Below are positions 53,736 through 63,484 of a stretch of DNA of 64,000 nucleotides, piece after piece (the first letter of the stretch is position 1; every line of letters begins with the position of its first letter). The notes under the pieces are model-generated. The model saw only the letters and a list, made by a program, of their open reading frames with translations. It was not told where the DNA came from and searched no databases. A program made the position numbers and the translations under genes. Origin of the DNA: Lachnospiraceae bacterium (GTDB lineage: Bacteria > Bacillota > Clostridia > Lachnospirales > Lachnospiraceae); the NCBI GenBank assembly GCA_017552715.1, contig JAFZOW010000006.1, positions 1 through 64,000 on the forward strand, written 5' to 3'.

Positions 53736-54922
53736 AGAAAGTAGCCGTACTGGTCCAGAACCTGCATAACGGCGGTGCGGAACGTATGGCTGCCAACCTT
53801 TCCCTGGAGCTGGCAAAGTACTATAAAGTATATATGATCGTCTTTGACGGAAGGGATGCGATCTACCCTTACGGCGGGGAACTGATCGATCTGAAGGTTC
53901 CTCCCCTGGCGGAAGGGAGCGCTATAGAGCGGGTGAAGAATACCCTGCGCCGTGTGCGGCGCCTGCGCTATCTGAAGAAAAAGCTGGGGATAGACTGCAC
54001 CATCAGTCACATGGAAGGGGCCAATCTGGTGAACATCTTATCCCGCATCCGGGATAAAGTATATTGCGTATACCACAGCATGCCCTCCATGTGTGAGAGC
54101 GGGAGCGGGCTGAATAAGCTGCTGCACCGTTTCCTGGCCGGGCACTGCGAGCGCTATCTTACCGTATCCCGGCTGGCGGAGGCGGATATGGCGGAAAGCT
54201 TCGGGGTGGACGCACGTAAGCTTTCCTGCATCTATAATTTCTGTGATCTGAAAAAGATACACGAGTGGAAAGAAAGAGAACTGCCGGCGGAAGCGGAGGC
54301 GTTTTATACCGCGCATCCGAAGGTCCTAGTCAGTATGGGACGCCTTACGCATATGAAAGCCCAGGACCGGCTGATCCGTATGCTTAAGGAGCTGAGGGAG
54401 AAAGAGAAGGGACTGGGGCTGCTCATCCTCGGGGGAGGGGAGGAGAGACCCGCACTTTTGCAGCTGGCGGAGGAGCTGGACATTTCCGGGCATCTGTATC
54501 TGCCGGGGGAGATGGAGGATCCTTTTCCTTACCTGAAGCATGCGGATGTCTTCGCCCTGCCCTCGGATTATGAAGGCCTGCCCATGGTACTCATCGAGGC
54601 TGCGGCCTGTGCTCTTCCGGTAGTGAGTGCCGATATCCCCTCCGGGCCCCGGGAGATCCTGGCGCCGGATACGGATATACGAAAGAGGACCGAAGAGATC
54701 GAGTATGCGAAGTATGGTATACTGGTGCCTTCCTGTGCGGCGGAGCCCAGAAGGGGACCCTTGAGTGAACGTGAAAAGCTTTTTTCCGGGGCGATCGGGA
54801 ACCTGCTGGAAGATCCGGCACTGTACCGCAGATATCGCGACAGTTCGGAGGAATGTGCGGAACGTTTTTCAGCGGATCATATAATTTTCGAATGGCGTGA
54901 GCTGATCGAAAAAGGAGTTTAG
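53732..54922 (+). CDS. Glycosyltransferase family 4 enzyme
   Basis: A 396-residue GT-B enzyme: VLVQNLHNGGAERMAANL in the acceptor domain (the NGGAER loop is typical of GT4), SMGRLTHMKAQDRLIRML, GGGEERPALLQLAEE and the donor motif LPSDYEGLPMVLIEAAACALP. It resembles PglJ/PglH or AmsD-type transferases and would extend the surface glycan. It is the last gene of the cluster. Its TAG stop overlaps the bioY stop on the other strand by two bases (54920-54921). Confidence 0.93.
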   Translation: MKKVAVLVQNLHNGGAERMAANLSLELAKYYKVYMIVFDGRDAIYPYGGELIDLKVPPLAEGSAIERVKNTLRRVRRLRYLKKKLGIDCTISHMEGANLVNILSRIRDKVYCVYHSMPSMCESGSGLNKLLHRFLAGHCERYLTVSRLAEADMAESFGVDARKLSCIYNFCDLKKIHEWKERELPAEAEAFYTAHPKVLVSMGRLTHMKAQDRLIRMLKELREKEKGLGLLILGGGEERPALLQLAEELDISGHLYLPGEMEDPFPYLKHADVFALPSDYEGLPMVLIEAAACALPVVSADIPSGPREILAPDTDIRKRTEEIEYAKYGILVPSCAAEPRRGPLSEREKLFSGAIGNLLEDPALYRRYRDSSEECAERFSADHIIFEWRELIEKGV

Positions 54923-55524
54923 TTCTTTCCCTGCCGGCTTTCGCGGATCAGACGTCGCAGGGTCTTATTATTCCCTATACCCAGAGCCAGAGCCATCTTC
55001 AGCGCATCCGGCAGCAGATAAGGAAAGACGCAGAGGCTGAGGACGGAAAGCAATCCGGGCCGGCTTCCGTCTTCGCCTATATAGACATGCATGAACCATA
55101 ACGTTCCGAAGCCGTAGCAGAGGAGCAGTCCCGTGATCATGGTGAGTACTGTGGGAAGCAGGCCTCTTCCGAAATGGCGTTCCGACAGCGCCAGAAGGAG
55201 CGTGATACACAAAAAGCCCAGGATATAGCCGCCGGTGGGACCGAATAGGACCGCAAGCCCCCCCTTCATCCCAGAAAAGACCGGGATACCGAAAGCGCCC
55301 AGCAGCATATAGACGATCACCGCCAGGCTGGCAGAGCTGCCTCCCAGCAGGCTTCCCGTCAGGAATACCGCAAAAGTCTGCAGGGTGAACGGGACCGGCC
55401 CTATGGGAACATTGATCCAGGAACATACGGTGATGAGAGCCACAGACACGGCAATGTAAGCAAGTTCGACTGTAGTGAGGCGCCGCTGTTTATGTTGTGC
55501 TTTTTCTGAACTTTTCATGGTCAA
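54919..55524 (-). CDS. bioY: Biotin transporter BioY
   Basis: The membrane S-component that binds biotin for ECF-type import, 201 residues and six helices. Visible signs are PIGPVPFTLQTFAVFLTGSL near the N-terminus (split here from the AAVS region), GGYILGFL and the C-terminal FPYLLPDALKMALALGIG. It starts with a basic stretch (MKSSEKAQHKQRR), or MTMKSS if the first ATG is used. The leader carries a BirA operator about 80 bp upstream. No EcfAT genes are adjacent, so it may share an energising module. Confidence 0.95.
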   Translation of the reverse strand: MTMKSSEKAQHKQRRLTTVELAYIAVSVALITVCSWINVPIGPVPFTLQTFAVFLTGSLLGGSSASLAVIVYMLLGAFGIPVFSGMKGGLAVLFGPTGGYILGFLCITLLLALSERHFGRGLLPTVLTMITGLLLCYGFGTLWFMHVYIGEDGSRPGLLSVLSLCVFPYLLPDALKMALALGIGNNKTLRRLIRESRQGKN

Positions 55525-55578
55525 TCCCTCTTGTATCCTTCGGATCCTGTTTCAGGATTCTAGCACCGGATGGAATGA

Positions 55579-55609
55579 TTGTCAACTATGAATATGAATG
55601 GGTTAACAA
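55579..55609 (-). promoter_or_regulatory. BirA (biotin repressor) operator of bioY
   Basis: TTGTCAAC (55579-55586), 15 bp, GTTAACAA (55602-55609), total 31 bp. This fits the Bacillota BirA consensus TTGTTAACC-13-GGTTAACAA with one or two mismatches in the left half. It is placed to block bioY transcription when biotin is plentiful. It also lies 25 bp upstream of the divergent promoter. Confidence 0.8.
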
Positions 55610-55633
55610 TTGCTCTTCGTCCTTCTTTCCTTC

Positions 55634-55662
55634 TTGCACGACGGTCTTTTGCGGGGTATAAT
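55634..55662 (+). promoter_or_regulatory. Promoter of the GT4-glucosidase operon
   Basis: TTGCAC (55634-55639), 17 bp, TATAAT (55657-55662). The start would lie near 55669, with GGAGG before the ATG at 55688. Confidence 0.7.
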
Positions 55663-55687
55663 GTACTTTTGTGGAGGAAGGCGCTAT

Positions 55688-57253
55688 ATGAAGGTCTGTT
55701 TGCTGAATGATTCCTTTCCGCCGGTGATCGACGGCGTTGCAAATGTAGTGATGAACTATGGACGTATCATGCAGGAGGAGCTGGGGGCAGAGGTGCTGGT
55801 GGGCACACCCCGCTATCCCGGGGTGGATTACGATCACTATCCCTATAAGGTGATCGCCTATCCAAGTCTGGATACCACGGGACTGATCTCGGGCTACCGC
55901 ACGGGAAATCCTCTGGCCATGAAGGAGATCGATGAGATGGCCCATTTCTGGCCCGAGATCATCCATTCCCATTGTCCGGCAGCGTCCACCGTAATGGCGC
56001 GGGTGCTGCGGAACCAGACCGGTGCGCCTATCGTATTTACCTATCATACCAAATTTGATGTGGACATCACCCGGGCTGTGGGAGACGGTTTCCTGCAGCA
56101 CAGGACCATAGATGCCATGGTGGATAACATATCGGCCTGTGACGATGTCTGGGTCGTTTCCAGGGGGGCGGGAGAAAATCTCTGTTCCCTGGGATATGAG
56201 GGAGACTTCATCGTGATGAATAACGGGGTGGATTTCCCCCGGGGCCGCAGCTCGGCGGATGCGGTGAAGGCGGCTACGAAGGATTTCGACCTGCCGGAAG
56301 GCGTGCCGGTATTCCTTTTTGTAGGCCGTATGATGAAATACAAGGGCCTGCCCCTGATCATCGATGCCATGAAATACCTTTCCGAAGGCGGCTTTGATTT
56401 CCGCATGGTCTTTATCGGCGGCGGTGCCGATGCGGAGGAGATGCACACAAAGGTGCGGGATCTGGGCCTTACTCTGGATCTGCAGGGAGAAGACGGGAAA
56501 GTATCGAGCCTGCCGGGAGCGGCCGCTTCCAAAGGCCGGGTGATCTTTACGGGCCCCATACGGGACAGGGAAAAACTTCGGGCCTGGAATACCAGAGCGG
56601 ATCTCTTCCTTTTCCCTTCTGTTTACGATACCAATGGTATCGTGGTAAGAGAGGCGGCAGCCTGCGGACTGGCCAGCGTGCTGATCAATGGTTCCTGTGC
56701 GGCAGAGGGGATCACTCATACGCATAACGGCTACCTGATCGAAGAAACGGCGGAGTCCATGGCTATGCTTCTGATGGATGCCTGCGGAAATATGGAGTGC
56801 GTGCACCAGGTGGGGCAGAATGCCATGGATGAGATCTATATTTCCTGGGAGCAGGCTACAAGGGCGGCTTATGAGCGTTACGGAGAACTGGGTGAACTGC
56901 TCAGGAACGGAACCCTTGAGAAACGCAGGAAGGAACGGGGCGAAAAAGCATCGGACCACCTGCTGGACGGGGCAGCGACGGCTGCAGATAAAGTACGTGA
57001 GTTCTTTGATGCCTCCCGGAATTTCTATGAAGGCATGATCGGAAATGTGGAGGATTTCGGGACGGAGCTTAAAGAAGAACTGAAGGAAGGGCTGGAGGAA
57101 CTGCGGGAACGCATACCCGAAGGAGTGAAGGAGTTCGGGGAGAAAGCCAAAAGGCTGGGCGAGAATGCGCAAAAGGGTGTGAAGGCCGGTCTGGAGTACG
57201 CGGAAAAGAGTATGCGGGAAGGCTTCGGAATGAGTGACCATGCGAACGAATGA
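55688..57253 (+). CDS. GT4 glycosyltransferase with amphipathic C-terminal tail
   Basis: A 521-residue enzyme. Residues 1-415 form a GT-B fold: CLLNDSFPPVIDGVANVV at the start, the FTYHTKFDVDI loop, VGRMMKYKGLPLIIDAM and the donor motif PSVYDTNGIVVREAAACG. This type includes 1,2-diacylglycerol glucosyltransferases, so membrane glycolipid synthesis is a likely role. The last 100 residues are an unusual run of amphipathic helices with repeated 11-residue-like periodicity (KEELKEGLEELRERIPEGVK, FGEKAKRLGENAQKGVKAG), recalling apolipoprotein-type membrane binding. It overlaps the glucosidase gene by 14 nt. Confidence 0.88.
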   Translation: MKVCLLNDSFPPVIDGVANVVMNYGRIMQEELGAEVLVGTPRYPGVDYDHYPYKVIAYPSLDTTGLISGYRTGNPLAMKEIDEMAHFWPEIIHSHCPAASTVMARVLRNQTGAPIVFTYHTKFDVDITRAVGDGFLQHRTIDAMVDNISACDDVWVVSRGAGENLCSLGYEGDFIVMNNGVDFPRGRSSADAVKAATKDFDLPEGVPVFLFVGRMMKYKGLPLIIDAMKYLSEGGFDFRMVFIGGGADAEEMHTKVRDLGLTLDLQGEDGKVSSLPGAAASKGRVIFTGPIRDREKLRAWNTRADLFLFPSVYDTNGIVVREAAACGLASVLINGSCAAEGITHTHNGYLIEETAESMAMLLMDACGNMECVHQVGQNAMDEIYISWEQATRAAYERYGELGELLRNGTLEKRRKERGEKASDHLLDGAATAADKVREFFDASRNFYEGMIGNVEDFGTELKEELKEGLEELRERIPEGVKEFGEKAKRLGENAQKGVKAGLEYAEKSMREGFGMSDHANE

Positions 57254-58964
57254 CTGGTTTAAGAAAATGAGCTTCTACCAGATCTGGGTACGGAGCTTTG
57301 CGGACGGCAACGGCGACGGCATCGGAGATCTGTACGGAGTGTACGATAAACTGGACTATATCCGGAAGCTGGGAGTGGACGGGATATGGTTTTCACCCAT
57401 CTATCCTTCTCCCAATGCGGATTACGGTTACGATATCTCCGATTACCGGGATATACATCCGGATTTCGGAACCCTGGATCAGTTTAAGAAGGTGCTGGAA
57501 AAAGCCCACAGCCTGGGACTTAAGGTCATCATGGATCTGGTGGTGAACCATACCTCGGACGAGCATCCCTGGTTCATCGAAAGCTGCAAAGGAAAGGACA
57601 ATCCCTACAGTGATTATTATATCTGGCGTGACAGGCCCAATAACTGGGACAGCCTCTTTGAAGGCAAAGCCTGGGAATATAATGAACAGCGGGGACAGTA
57701 CTACCTGCATATCTTTGCAAAAAAACAGCCGGACCTGAACATGGACAATCCCCGGGTGCGTGAGGAAGTAAAGGGCATCATGCGTTTCTGGCTGGATATG
57801 GGGGTGGACGGTTTCCGGGAGGATGTGATCAATTTCATCTCCAAGAAGGAAGGACTGCCCGACGGCCTGCCTTTCCTTCCCGCGGTGAACGGCATGCCCT
57901 ATTATAAGGACGGTCCGCACATCCATGAATATATGGCGGAATTCCGCAAGGTGGCAGAGGAGTATGACTGCTTCCAGCTGGGGGAAGGCCCCATGACCAC
58001 GGTGCAGTCGGCCCTGAAGTACTTAAGCGGCCCGACGAAAAGCCTGGATATGATGTTCGGCTTTGATCATATGATGGCTGACTGCGTATATACGGAGTAT
58101 ATCCACCGACCCTTCTCGCTGGTGAAGCTGAAGAAGGCGTTTTCAAAATGGCAGTATGCCCTGGCCGGAAAGGCCTGGAATGCGCTGTATCTGGAAAACC
58201 ACGATCATCCCCGGGTAATCAGTCGTTACGGCAGCGAGCGCTTTCACCGGGAAAGCGGTTCGATGCTCGCAGCAAGCTATATCTTCCAGTGCGGGACTCC
58301 CTTTGTATATCAGGGGCAGGAGATCGGCATGACCAATATCCGTCTCTGGAACATCGAGCAGTATGTGGATGTGTCTACCAAGAATAATTTTCACACATAT
58401 CATGTGAAAGATGATATCAAAGACCGCCTGAAACGCATCCACTTATCCAGCCGGGATTCCTCCCGTACACCCGTGCAGTGGACGGCCGGGAAGAATGCGG
58501 GCTTTTCAAAGCTTAAACCCTGGTTCTATGTGAACCCGAATTACCGCCGTATCAATGTGGAAGCACAGGAGCACGATCCCGACAGCATACTGAACTTTTA
58601 CCGGAAATGCCTGGCGCTGCGCCGGCATTCGGAGACGCTGATCTACGGGACTTACCGGGAGTATTTCCCGAAGGATCCGAACATCTATATGTACGAGCGG
58701 CGTTTAAAGGACATACGTTATCTGATCGTCTGCTCCTTTACGCGCCTTCCGCTGCGCCTGCGCATACCGAAGGAATATGCGGGTAAGAAGGGAAAGCTGC
58801 TGCTGTGTAACTATCCGGAGGGAAGGCAGCTGATGGCGGAGCACTTTAAGGAGAGGCTGAAGCAGGAGGTGGATCTGCTGGCCTGGGAGCACGGAATGTT
58901 AAGACCTTACGAAGCGAGGGTATACCGCTTCCGTTTCACTAAGGATAAAGGCGTGCAGAAATAA
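57240..58964 (+). CDS. GH13 alpha-glucosidase (oligo-1,6-glucosidase type)
   Basis: A 574-residue cytoplasmic glycosidase that releases glucose from short alpha-glucans or isomalto-oligosaccharides. It shows YQIWVRSFADGNGDGIGDL, DLVVNHTSDEHPWF, nucleophile Asp195 (DGFREDVINF), acid/base Glu249 (QLGEGP) and Asp322 (ENHDHPR). The length and order match oligo-1,6-glucosidases; trehalose-6-phosphate hydrolase is the main alternative. ATG 57240 is chosen; a GTG at 57234 is also in frame. The start lies inside the glycosyltransferase gene, so the two are translationally linked. Confidence 0.93.
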   Translation: MRTNDWFKKMSFYQIWVRSFADGNGDGIGDLYGVYDKLDYIRKLGVDGIWFSPIYPSPNADYGYDISDYRDIHPDFGTLDQFKKVLEKAHSLGLKVIMDLVVNHTSDEHPWFIESCKGKDNPYSDYYIWRDRPNNWDSLFEGKAWEYNEQRGQYYLHIFAKKQPDLNMDNPRVREEVKGIMRFWLDMGVDGFREDVINFISKKEGLPDGLPFLPAVNGMPYYKDGPHIHEYMAEFRKVAEEYDCFQLGEGPMTTVQSALKYLSGPTKSLDMMFGFDHMMADCVYTEYIHRPFSLVKLKKAFSKWQYALAGKAWNALYLENHDHPRVISRYGSERFHRESGSMLAASYIFQCGTPFVYQGQEIGMTNIRLWNIEQYVDVSTKNNFHTYHVKDDIKDRLKRIHLSSRDSSRTPVQWTAGKNAGFSKLKPWFYVNPNYRRINVEAQEHDPDSILNFYRKCLALRRHSETLIYGTYREYFPKDPNIYMYERRLKDIRYLIVCSFTRLPLRLRIPKEYAGKKGKLLLCNYPEGRQLMAEHFKERLKQEVDLLAWEHGMLRPYEARVYRFRFTKDKGVQK

Positions 58965-59027
58965 GCAGACGGATCTGCACGGCAGGAAGATCATATTTCG
59001 GAAAAGATCCGAAAGGGGGAGTTTCAC

Positions 59028-59759
59028 TTGAGAGACGTAGACGATTATGTAAAGACCTATCTGGAGACAGGAGATTTTGAGCATATCCTGGTGCGTTACC
59101 GCCGCCGGAAGGTGCTGGAGATGATCCATAAATACATGCCGGCATCCCTGATGGAGATAGGCTGTGGCATGGAGCCACTGGGCTGCTATTACCAGCCCCC
59201 CAAGCATTATATCCTTTTTGAGCCCGGAGAAGCGTTCTTTGAGAATGCCATGGAGCGTTTAAAAGACCTGCGCTGCGAGCTGGATGCCTTCCCGGAGCCT
59301 TTCCGTCCCGTGCCGGAGCTGCATGCGGACATGATCATCTGTGCGGGGCTTTTACATGAGCTGGAGGATCCCTGGGGGATGCTGCAGGATATCTATGATA
59401 CGGCCGGAGAAGAGACCATCATCCATGTGAACGTGCCCAATGCCTTTTCAATGCACCGTGTGCTGGCCAGGCATATGGGACTGCTCAAGGATCAGCATGA
59501 GCTTTCGGACCGTAATACCCTGCTGCAGCAGCATACGGTCTTTGATATGGACAGCCTGCAGTCCATGTGCAGGTTCATGGGCTTCAATGTGCTGGAGTCG
59601 GGTTCATATTTCCTGAAGCCCTTTACCCATGACCAGATGCACAAGATGATCGCGGAAGGCGTGATCGGCGAAGCCGTGCTGGACGGACTGTACCACATGG
59701 GAGAAGAAGCCTACGGCTGCGAGATCTATGTGAACCTGAAGAAAAAACCGAAGCAGTAA
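59028..59759 (+). CDS. Class I SAM methyltransferase-like protein
   Basis: A 243-residue protein. The start is TTG at 59028, with AAAGGGGGAG about 7 nt upstream. SLMEIGCGMEPLGCYY matches SAM motif I (hydrophobic-E-x-G-x-G); MIICAGLLHELEDPWGMLQD matches motif IV and the following helix; IIHVNVPNAFSMHRVLA resembles motif V, as in SAM enzymes that act on sugars or nucleotide-linked glycans. No specific substrate can be named. It ends 9 nt before the hydrogenase gene. Confidence 0.82.
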   Translation: MRDVDDYVKTYLETGDFEHILVRYRRRKVLEMIHKYMPASLMEIGCGMEPLGCYYQPPKHYILFEPGEAFFENAMERLKDLRCELDAFPEPFRPVPELHADMIICAGLLHELEDPWGMLQDIYDTAGEETIIHVNVPNAFSMHRVLARHMGLLKDQHELSDRNTLLQQHTVFDMDSLQSMCRFMGFNVLESGSYFLKPFTHDQMHKMIAEGVIGEAVLDGLYHMGEEAYGCEIYVNLKKKPKQ

Positions 59760-59768
59760 GGAGACAAA

Positions 59769-61292
59769 ATGGGCGTACGCGGCGTATATACTTCAGTAAA
59801 CGAACAGAGGAAGAAAGTTTTCACAGAAGTGGCACGTCTTTCTTACGAATACAAGGAAGGGGATCTGTCGGAGATGGAGCTGATCCCTTACCGTATCGTG
59901 CCGGGAGAGGTTTCCATGTACCAGGACAGCGTGTTCCTGGAGCGGGCCATCGTGCGGGAACGCATGCGTCTTGCCATGGGACTGAACTTCCGTACGGCGG
60001 CGGAGCACGCACCGGTGACCACCGGGGCGGAAGAGTGTGTCAAGCCGGAGAAATACTATCAGCCGCCTCTGATCAATGTGATCAAATTTGCCTGTCATGC
60101 CTGTCCCGAGAATGAGGTGGTAGTGAGCGAGCATTGCCAGAGCTGTCTGGCCCACCCCTGTCAGGAAGTATGTCCGAAGAAGGCCATATCCTTCGTGCAC
60201 GGGAAATCCGTCATCGATCAGGAAGCCTGCATTAAATGCGGGAAGTGCGTGGAGGCCTGTCCTTACCATGCCATCGTTCATCTGGAGCGTCCCTGCTCCA
60301 AAGCCTGCGGCATGCATGCCATACATTCCGATGAATACGGCCGTGCCGATATCGATCAGGACCGCTGCGTGAACTGCGGCATGTGTCTGGCTAACTGTCC
60401 TTTCGGAGCCATTGCTGACAAGGCCCAGATCTTTCAGTGCATTCAGGCCATACGTTCCGATACGCCGGTTTACGCGGCCATTGCCCCGGCTATCGTGGGA
60501 CAGTTCGGACCGGAGCTTACCCTGGACCGTATGCGTGCGGCCTTCCGTGCCCTGGGCTTCGCGGACGCTATTGAGGTAGCCATAGGTGCGGATCTGTGCA
60601 CCCTGCAGGAAGCGGAGGATTTTGTAAAGGAAGTGCCGGATCACCATCCCTTCATGGGTACCAGCTGCTGTCCGGCCTGGTCGGTAATGGCCAAACGGGA
60701 TTTCCCGCAGTTTGCGGACTGCATCTCCATGGCTCTGACGCCCATGGTGCTTACCGGCAGACTTATAAAGAAAGAGCATCCCAACTGCAAGGTGGCCTTT
60801 ATCGGACCCTGCGCGGCGAAGAAGCTGGAAGCCAGCCGGCGTACGATACGCAGCGACGTGGATTTTGTACTGACCTTTGAAGAGGTCATGGGTATGTTTG
60901 AGGCCAAGGGAGTGGACCTGGGAGCACTTCCCACGAACAACGCCATGCACGGAGCCAGCGGAGACGGCCGTGCCTTTGCGGTAGGCGGCGGTGTGGCTGA
61001 TGCCGTGGCCAATGTGATACGGGAGAAGTATCCCGATCATGAATTCAAGGTAGAAAGAGCGGAGGGGCTGGAGGAGTGCCGTAAGATGCTGCTGTTGGCC
61101 CGGAGCCATAAATACGACGGTTATCTTCTGGAAGGAATGGCCTGTCCCGGCGGTTGTATAGGCGGCGCAGGGACCGTGAACCCTTTGGCCAAATCCAGAG
61201 CTGCGGTTTTGAAGAACCGGGATGATTCCACGCATAAGCATGCGTTTGAAAGCTCCTTCGGAAACCGCATCACGGATCTGGTGGAGGAGTAA
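59769..61292 (+). CDS. Monomeric [FeFe] hydrogenase
   Basis: A 507-residue cytoplasmic enzyme that handles H2 with ferredoxin-like electron transfer. The N-terminal 215 residues hold cysteine clusters: CHACPEN, CQSCLAHPCQEVCP, CIKCGKCVEACP and CVNCGMCLANCP, at least two 4Fe-4S centres. The H-cluster domain shows GTSCCPAW (L1), IGPCAAKKLEAS (L2) and EGMACPGGCIGGAG (L3). The GPC form of L2 and the N-terminal architecture point to the group B type, whose physiological direction is not well defined. The maturases HydE/F/G are not in the window. Confidence 0.93.
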   Translation: MGVRGVYTSVNEQRKKVFTEVARLSYEYKEGDLSEMELIPYRIVPGEVSMYQDSVFLERAIVRERMRLAMGLNFRTAAEHAPVTTGAEECVKPEKYYQPPLINVIKFACHACPENEVVVSEHCQSCLAHPCQEVCPKKAISFVHGKSVIDQEACIKCGKCVEACPYHAIVHLERPCSKACGMHAIHSDEYGRADIDQDRCVNCGMCLANCPFGAIADKAQIFQCIQAIRSDTPVYAAIAPAIVGQFGPELTLDRMRAAFRALGFADAIEVAIGADLCTLQEAEDFVKEVPDHHPFMGTSCCPAWSVMAKRDFPQFADCISMALTPMVLTGRLIKKEHPNCKVAFIGPCAAKKLEASRRTIRSDVDFVLTFEEVMGMFEAKGVDLGALPTNNAMHGASGDGRAFAVGGGVADAVANVIREKYPDHEFKVERAEGLEECRKMLLLARSHKYDGYLLEGMACPGGCIGGAGTVNPLAKSRAAVLKNRDDSTHKHAFESSFGNRITDLVEE

Positions 61293-61352
61293 AAAAGGGA
61301 TCACCGGCAGAGTAAGACATTCATTAAAGAGAGTTATCTATAGGAGGACAGA

Positions 61353-63464
61353 ATGGACGGGAAACTGAACGTTGAGGAACTTTTCGGGAGAAATGTGTTC
61401 ACCATCGAGAAGATGCGTGAACGGCTGACCCGGGCGGTTTTCAAGGAAGTCATGAAGGTGATGAAGGAGGGAGGCGAACTCTCCAAGGGCTCGGCGGATG
61501 TGGTGGCCAAGGCCATGAAGGACTGGGCCGTGGAGATGGGGGCAACCCATTATACCCACTGGTTCCAGCCGCTGACCGGCATCACGGCCGAAAAGCATGA
61601 CGCCTTTGTGACCCATCCGGACGAAGAAGGGCGTATGCTCCTGGAGTTTTCCGGCAAGGAGCTGATCAAGGGCGAGCCGGATGCGTCTTCCTTCCCTTCG
61701 GGGGGCCTGCGGGCCACCTTTGAGGCCAGGGGATATACGGCCTGGGATATCACTTCTCCGGCTTTTATAAAAGAGGATGCCACAGGCAAGATCCTCTGCA
61801 TACCCACGGCTTTCTGTTCCTATACCGGGGAAGCCCTGGATAAGAAGACACCGCTCCTTCGTTCCGAGGAAGCCCTGAGCGAACAGGCACTGCGTATCGT
61901 ACGGCTTTTCGGGAATACGGCTGCCCGGCGCGTAACTCCGTCGGTAGGTCTGGAGCAGGAATATTTCCTGGTGGACCGCGAGAAATATCTGAAGCGGGAA
62001 GACCTGATCTTTGCGGGACGCACCCTCTTCGGAGCGCCGGCCCCCAAAGGACAGGAGCTGGAGGATCATTATTTCGGTGCCATACGGGAGCGTATCGGTG
62101 CCTACATGAAGGATCTGAACATCGAGCTGTGGAAGCTTGGGGTGACGGCCAAGACGCAGCATAATGAGGTGGCTCCGGCCCAGCACGAGCTGGCCCCCAT
62201 ATATGAGGACGGCAACGTGGCGGTGGATCACAACCAGCTGGTGATGGAGACCATGAAGAAGGTGGCGGGACGGCACGGTCTTACCTGTCTTCTGCATGAA
62301 AAGCCCTTTGCGGGCATGAACGGCTCCGGCAAACATGACAACTGGTCCCTGGTCACCGATAACGGGGTAAACCTTCTGGATCCCGGCCAGACACCCAATG
62401 ATAATATGCAGTTCCTTCTGGTGCTGGCCTGCATGATCAAGGCCGTGGATGAGCATGCGGATCTTCTGCGGCAGTCGGCCTCCGATGTGGGGAACGACCA
62501 CCGTCTGGGCGCCAATGAAGCGCCTCCCGCCATCATCTCCATTTTCCTTGGGGATCAGCTGGAGGATGTGGTGGAGCAGCTGGTCTCCACCGGAAACGCT
62601 AAGAAGAGCAAGAAGAGCGGCAAGCTGCAGACCGGTGTATCGACTCTGCCGGATCTGGATAAGGATGCTACGGACCGTAACCGTACCTCCCCCTTTGCCT
62701 TTACCGGAAACAAGTTCGAATTTCGTATGGTGGGCAGCTCCGATTCCGTGGCAGGCCCCAATACCGTACTGAATGCCATTGTGGCGGAAGCTTTCTGCGA
62801 AGCGGCGGACAGACTGGAAGCGGCTGAGGATTTTGAACAGGAACTGCACGATGTGATCAAGGAATATCTTGCGGATCATCAGCGTGTGATCTTCAACGGG
62901 GACGGTTATTCCGAAGCCTGGGTGCAGGAAGCGGAACGCCGTGGCCTTCCCAATATCCGTTCCATGGTGGAAGCCGTGGACGCTCTGCTTGAGAGCAGAT
63001 CCGTAAAGATGTTTGAAAAATTCCGTATCTTTACCCGGGCGGAACTGGAATCCCGCGCCGAGATAACTTATCAGACCTACTCCAAATCCATCAATATCGA
63101 AGCGCTGACCATGATCGACATGGCCAAAAAGCAGATCCTTCCGGCGGTGATGAAGTACAGCGGTAAGCTGGCGGAAACCATGCTGGCGGTAAAGGAGGCC
63201 GGCGGTGACGCCTCCGTACATGCCAGCATACTCTCGGAAGTGACCGGAAGGCTTTCCGAGATGAAGGAAGCCCTGGACAGGCTGCAGAAGGATCTTGCGG
63301 AGGCTTCCGCTGTCACGGATGTGAGAGAGCAGGCGTTCTATTACAAGGATAAGATCTTTGTGGATATGACGGCACTGCGTACTCCGGCGGATGCGCTGGA
63401 GATGTTGGTGGATAAGAGTATGTGGCCATTCCCGACCTATGGAGACATACTCTTCGAAGTATAA
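61353..63464 (+). CDS. glnN: Glutamine synthetase, type III
   Basis: It forms glutamine from glutamate, ammonia and ATP. The 703 residues fit the large GSIII family, which has little similarity to GlnA. The N-terminus reads [30 protein letters not shown] and [16 protein letters not shown] hold metal and substrate ligands, [13 protein letters not shown] follows, and [20 protein letters not shown] precedes the C-terminal helices. GGAGG lies ahead of the ATG. It starts 60 nt after the hydrogenase gene. No GlnR or T-box element was recognised upstream. Confidence 0.97.
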   Translation: MDGKLNVEELFGRNVFTIEKMRERLTRAVFKEVMKVMKEGGELSKGSADVVAKAMKDWAVEMGATHYTHWFQPLTGITAEKHDAFVTHPDEEGRMLLEFSGKELIKGEPDASSFPSGGLRATFEARGYTAWDITSPAFIKEDATGKILCIPTAFCSYTGEALDKKTPLLRSEEALSEQALRIVRLFGNTAARRVTPSVGLEQEYFLVDREKYLKREDLIFAGRTLFGAPAPKGQELEDHYFGAIRERIGAYMKDLNIELWKLGVTAKTQHNEVAPAQHELAPIYEDGNVAVDHNQLVMETMKKVAGRHGLTCLLHEKPFAGMNGSGKHDNWSLVTDNGVNLLDPGQTPNDNMQFLLVLACMIKAVDEHADLLRQSASDVGNDHRLGANEAPPAIISIFLGDQLEDVVEQLVSTGNAKKSKKSGKLQTGVSTLPDLDKDATDRNRTSPFAFTGNKFEFRMVGSSDSVAGPNTVLNAIVAEAFCEAADRLEAAEDFEQELHDVIKEYLADHQRVIFNGDGYSEAWVQEAERRGLPNIRSMVEAVDALLESRSVKMFEKFRIFTRAELESRAEITYQTYSKSINIEALTMIDMAKKQILPAVMKYSGKLAETMLAVKEAGGDASVHASILSEVTGRLSEMKEALDRLQKDLAEASAVTDVREQAFYYKDKIFVDMTALRTPADALEMLVDKSMWPFPTYGDILFEV

Positions 63465-63484
63465 AAAAATACGGGAGGAGAGGA

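Noticed and set aside
57234..57239. GTG start for the GH13 enzyme
   Set aside because: It is in frame but adds only two residues; the ATG at 57240 has an equally placed GGAA and is the simpler choice.
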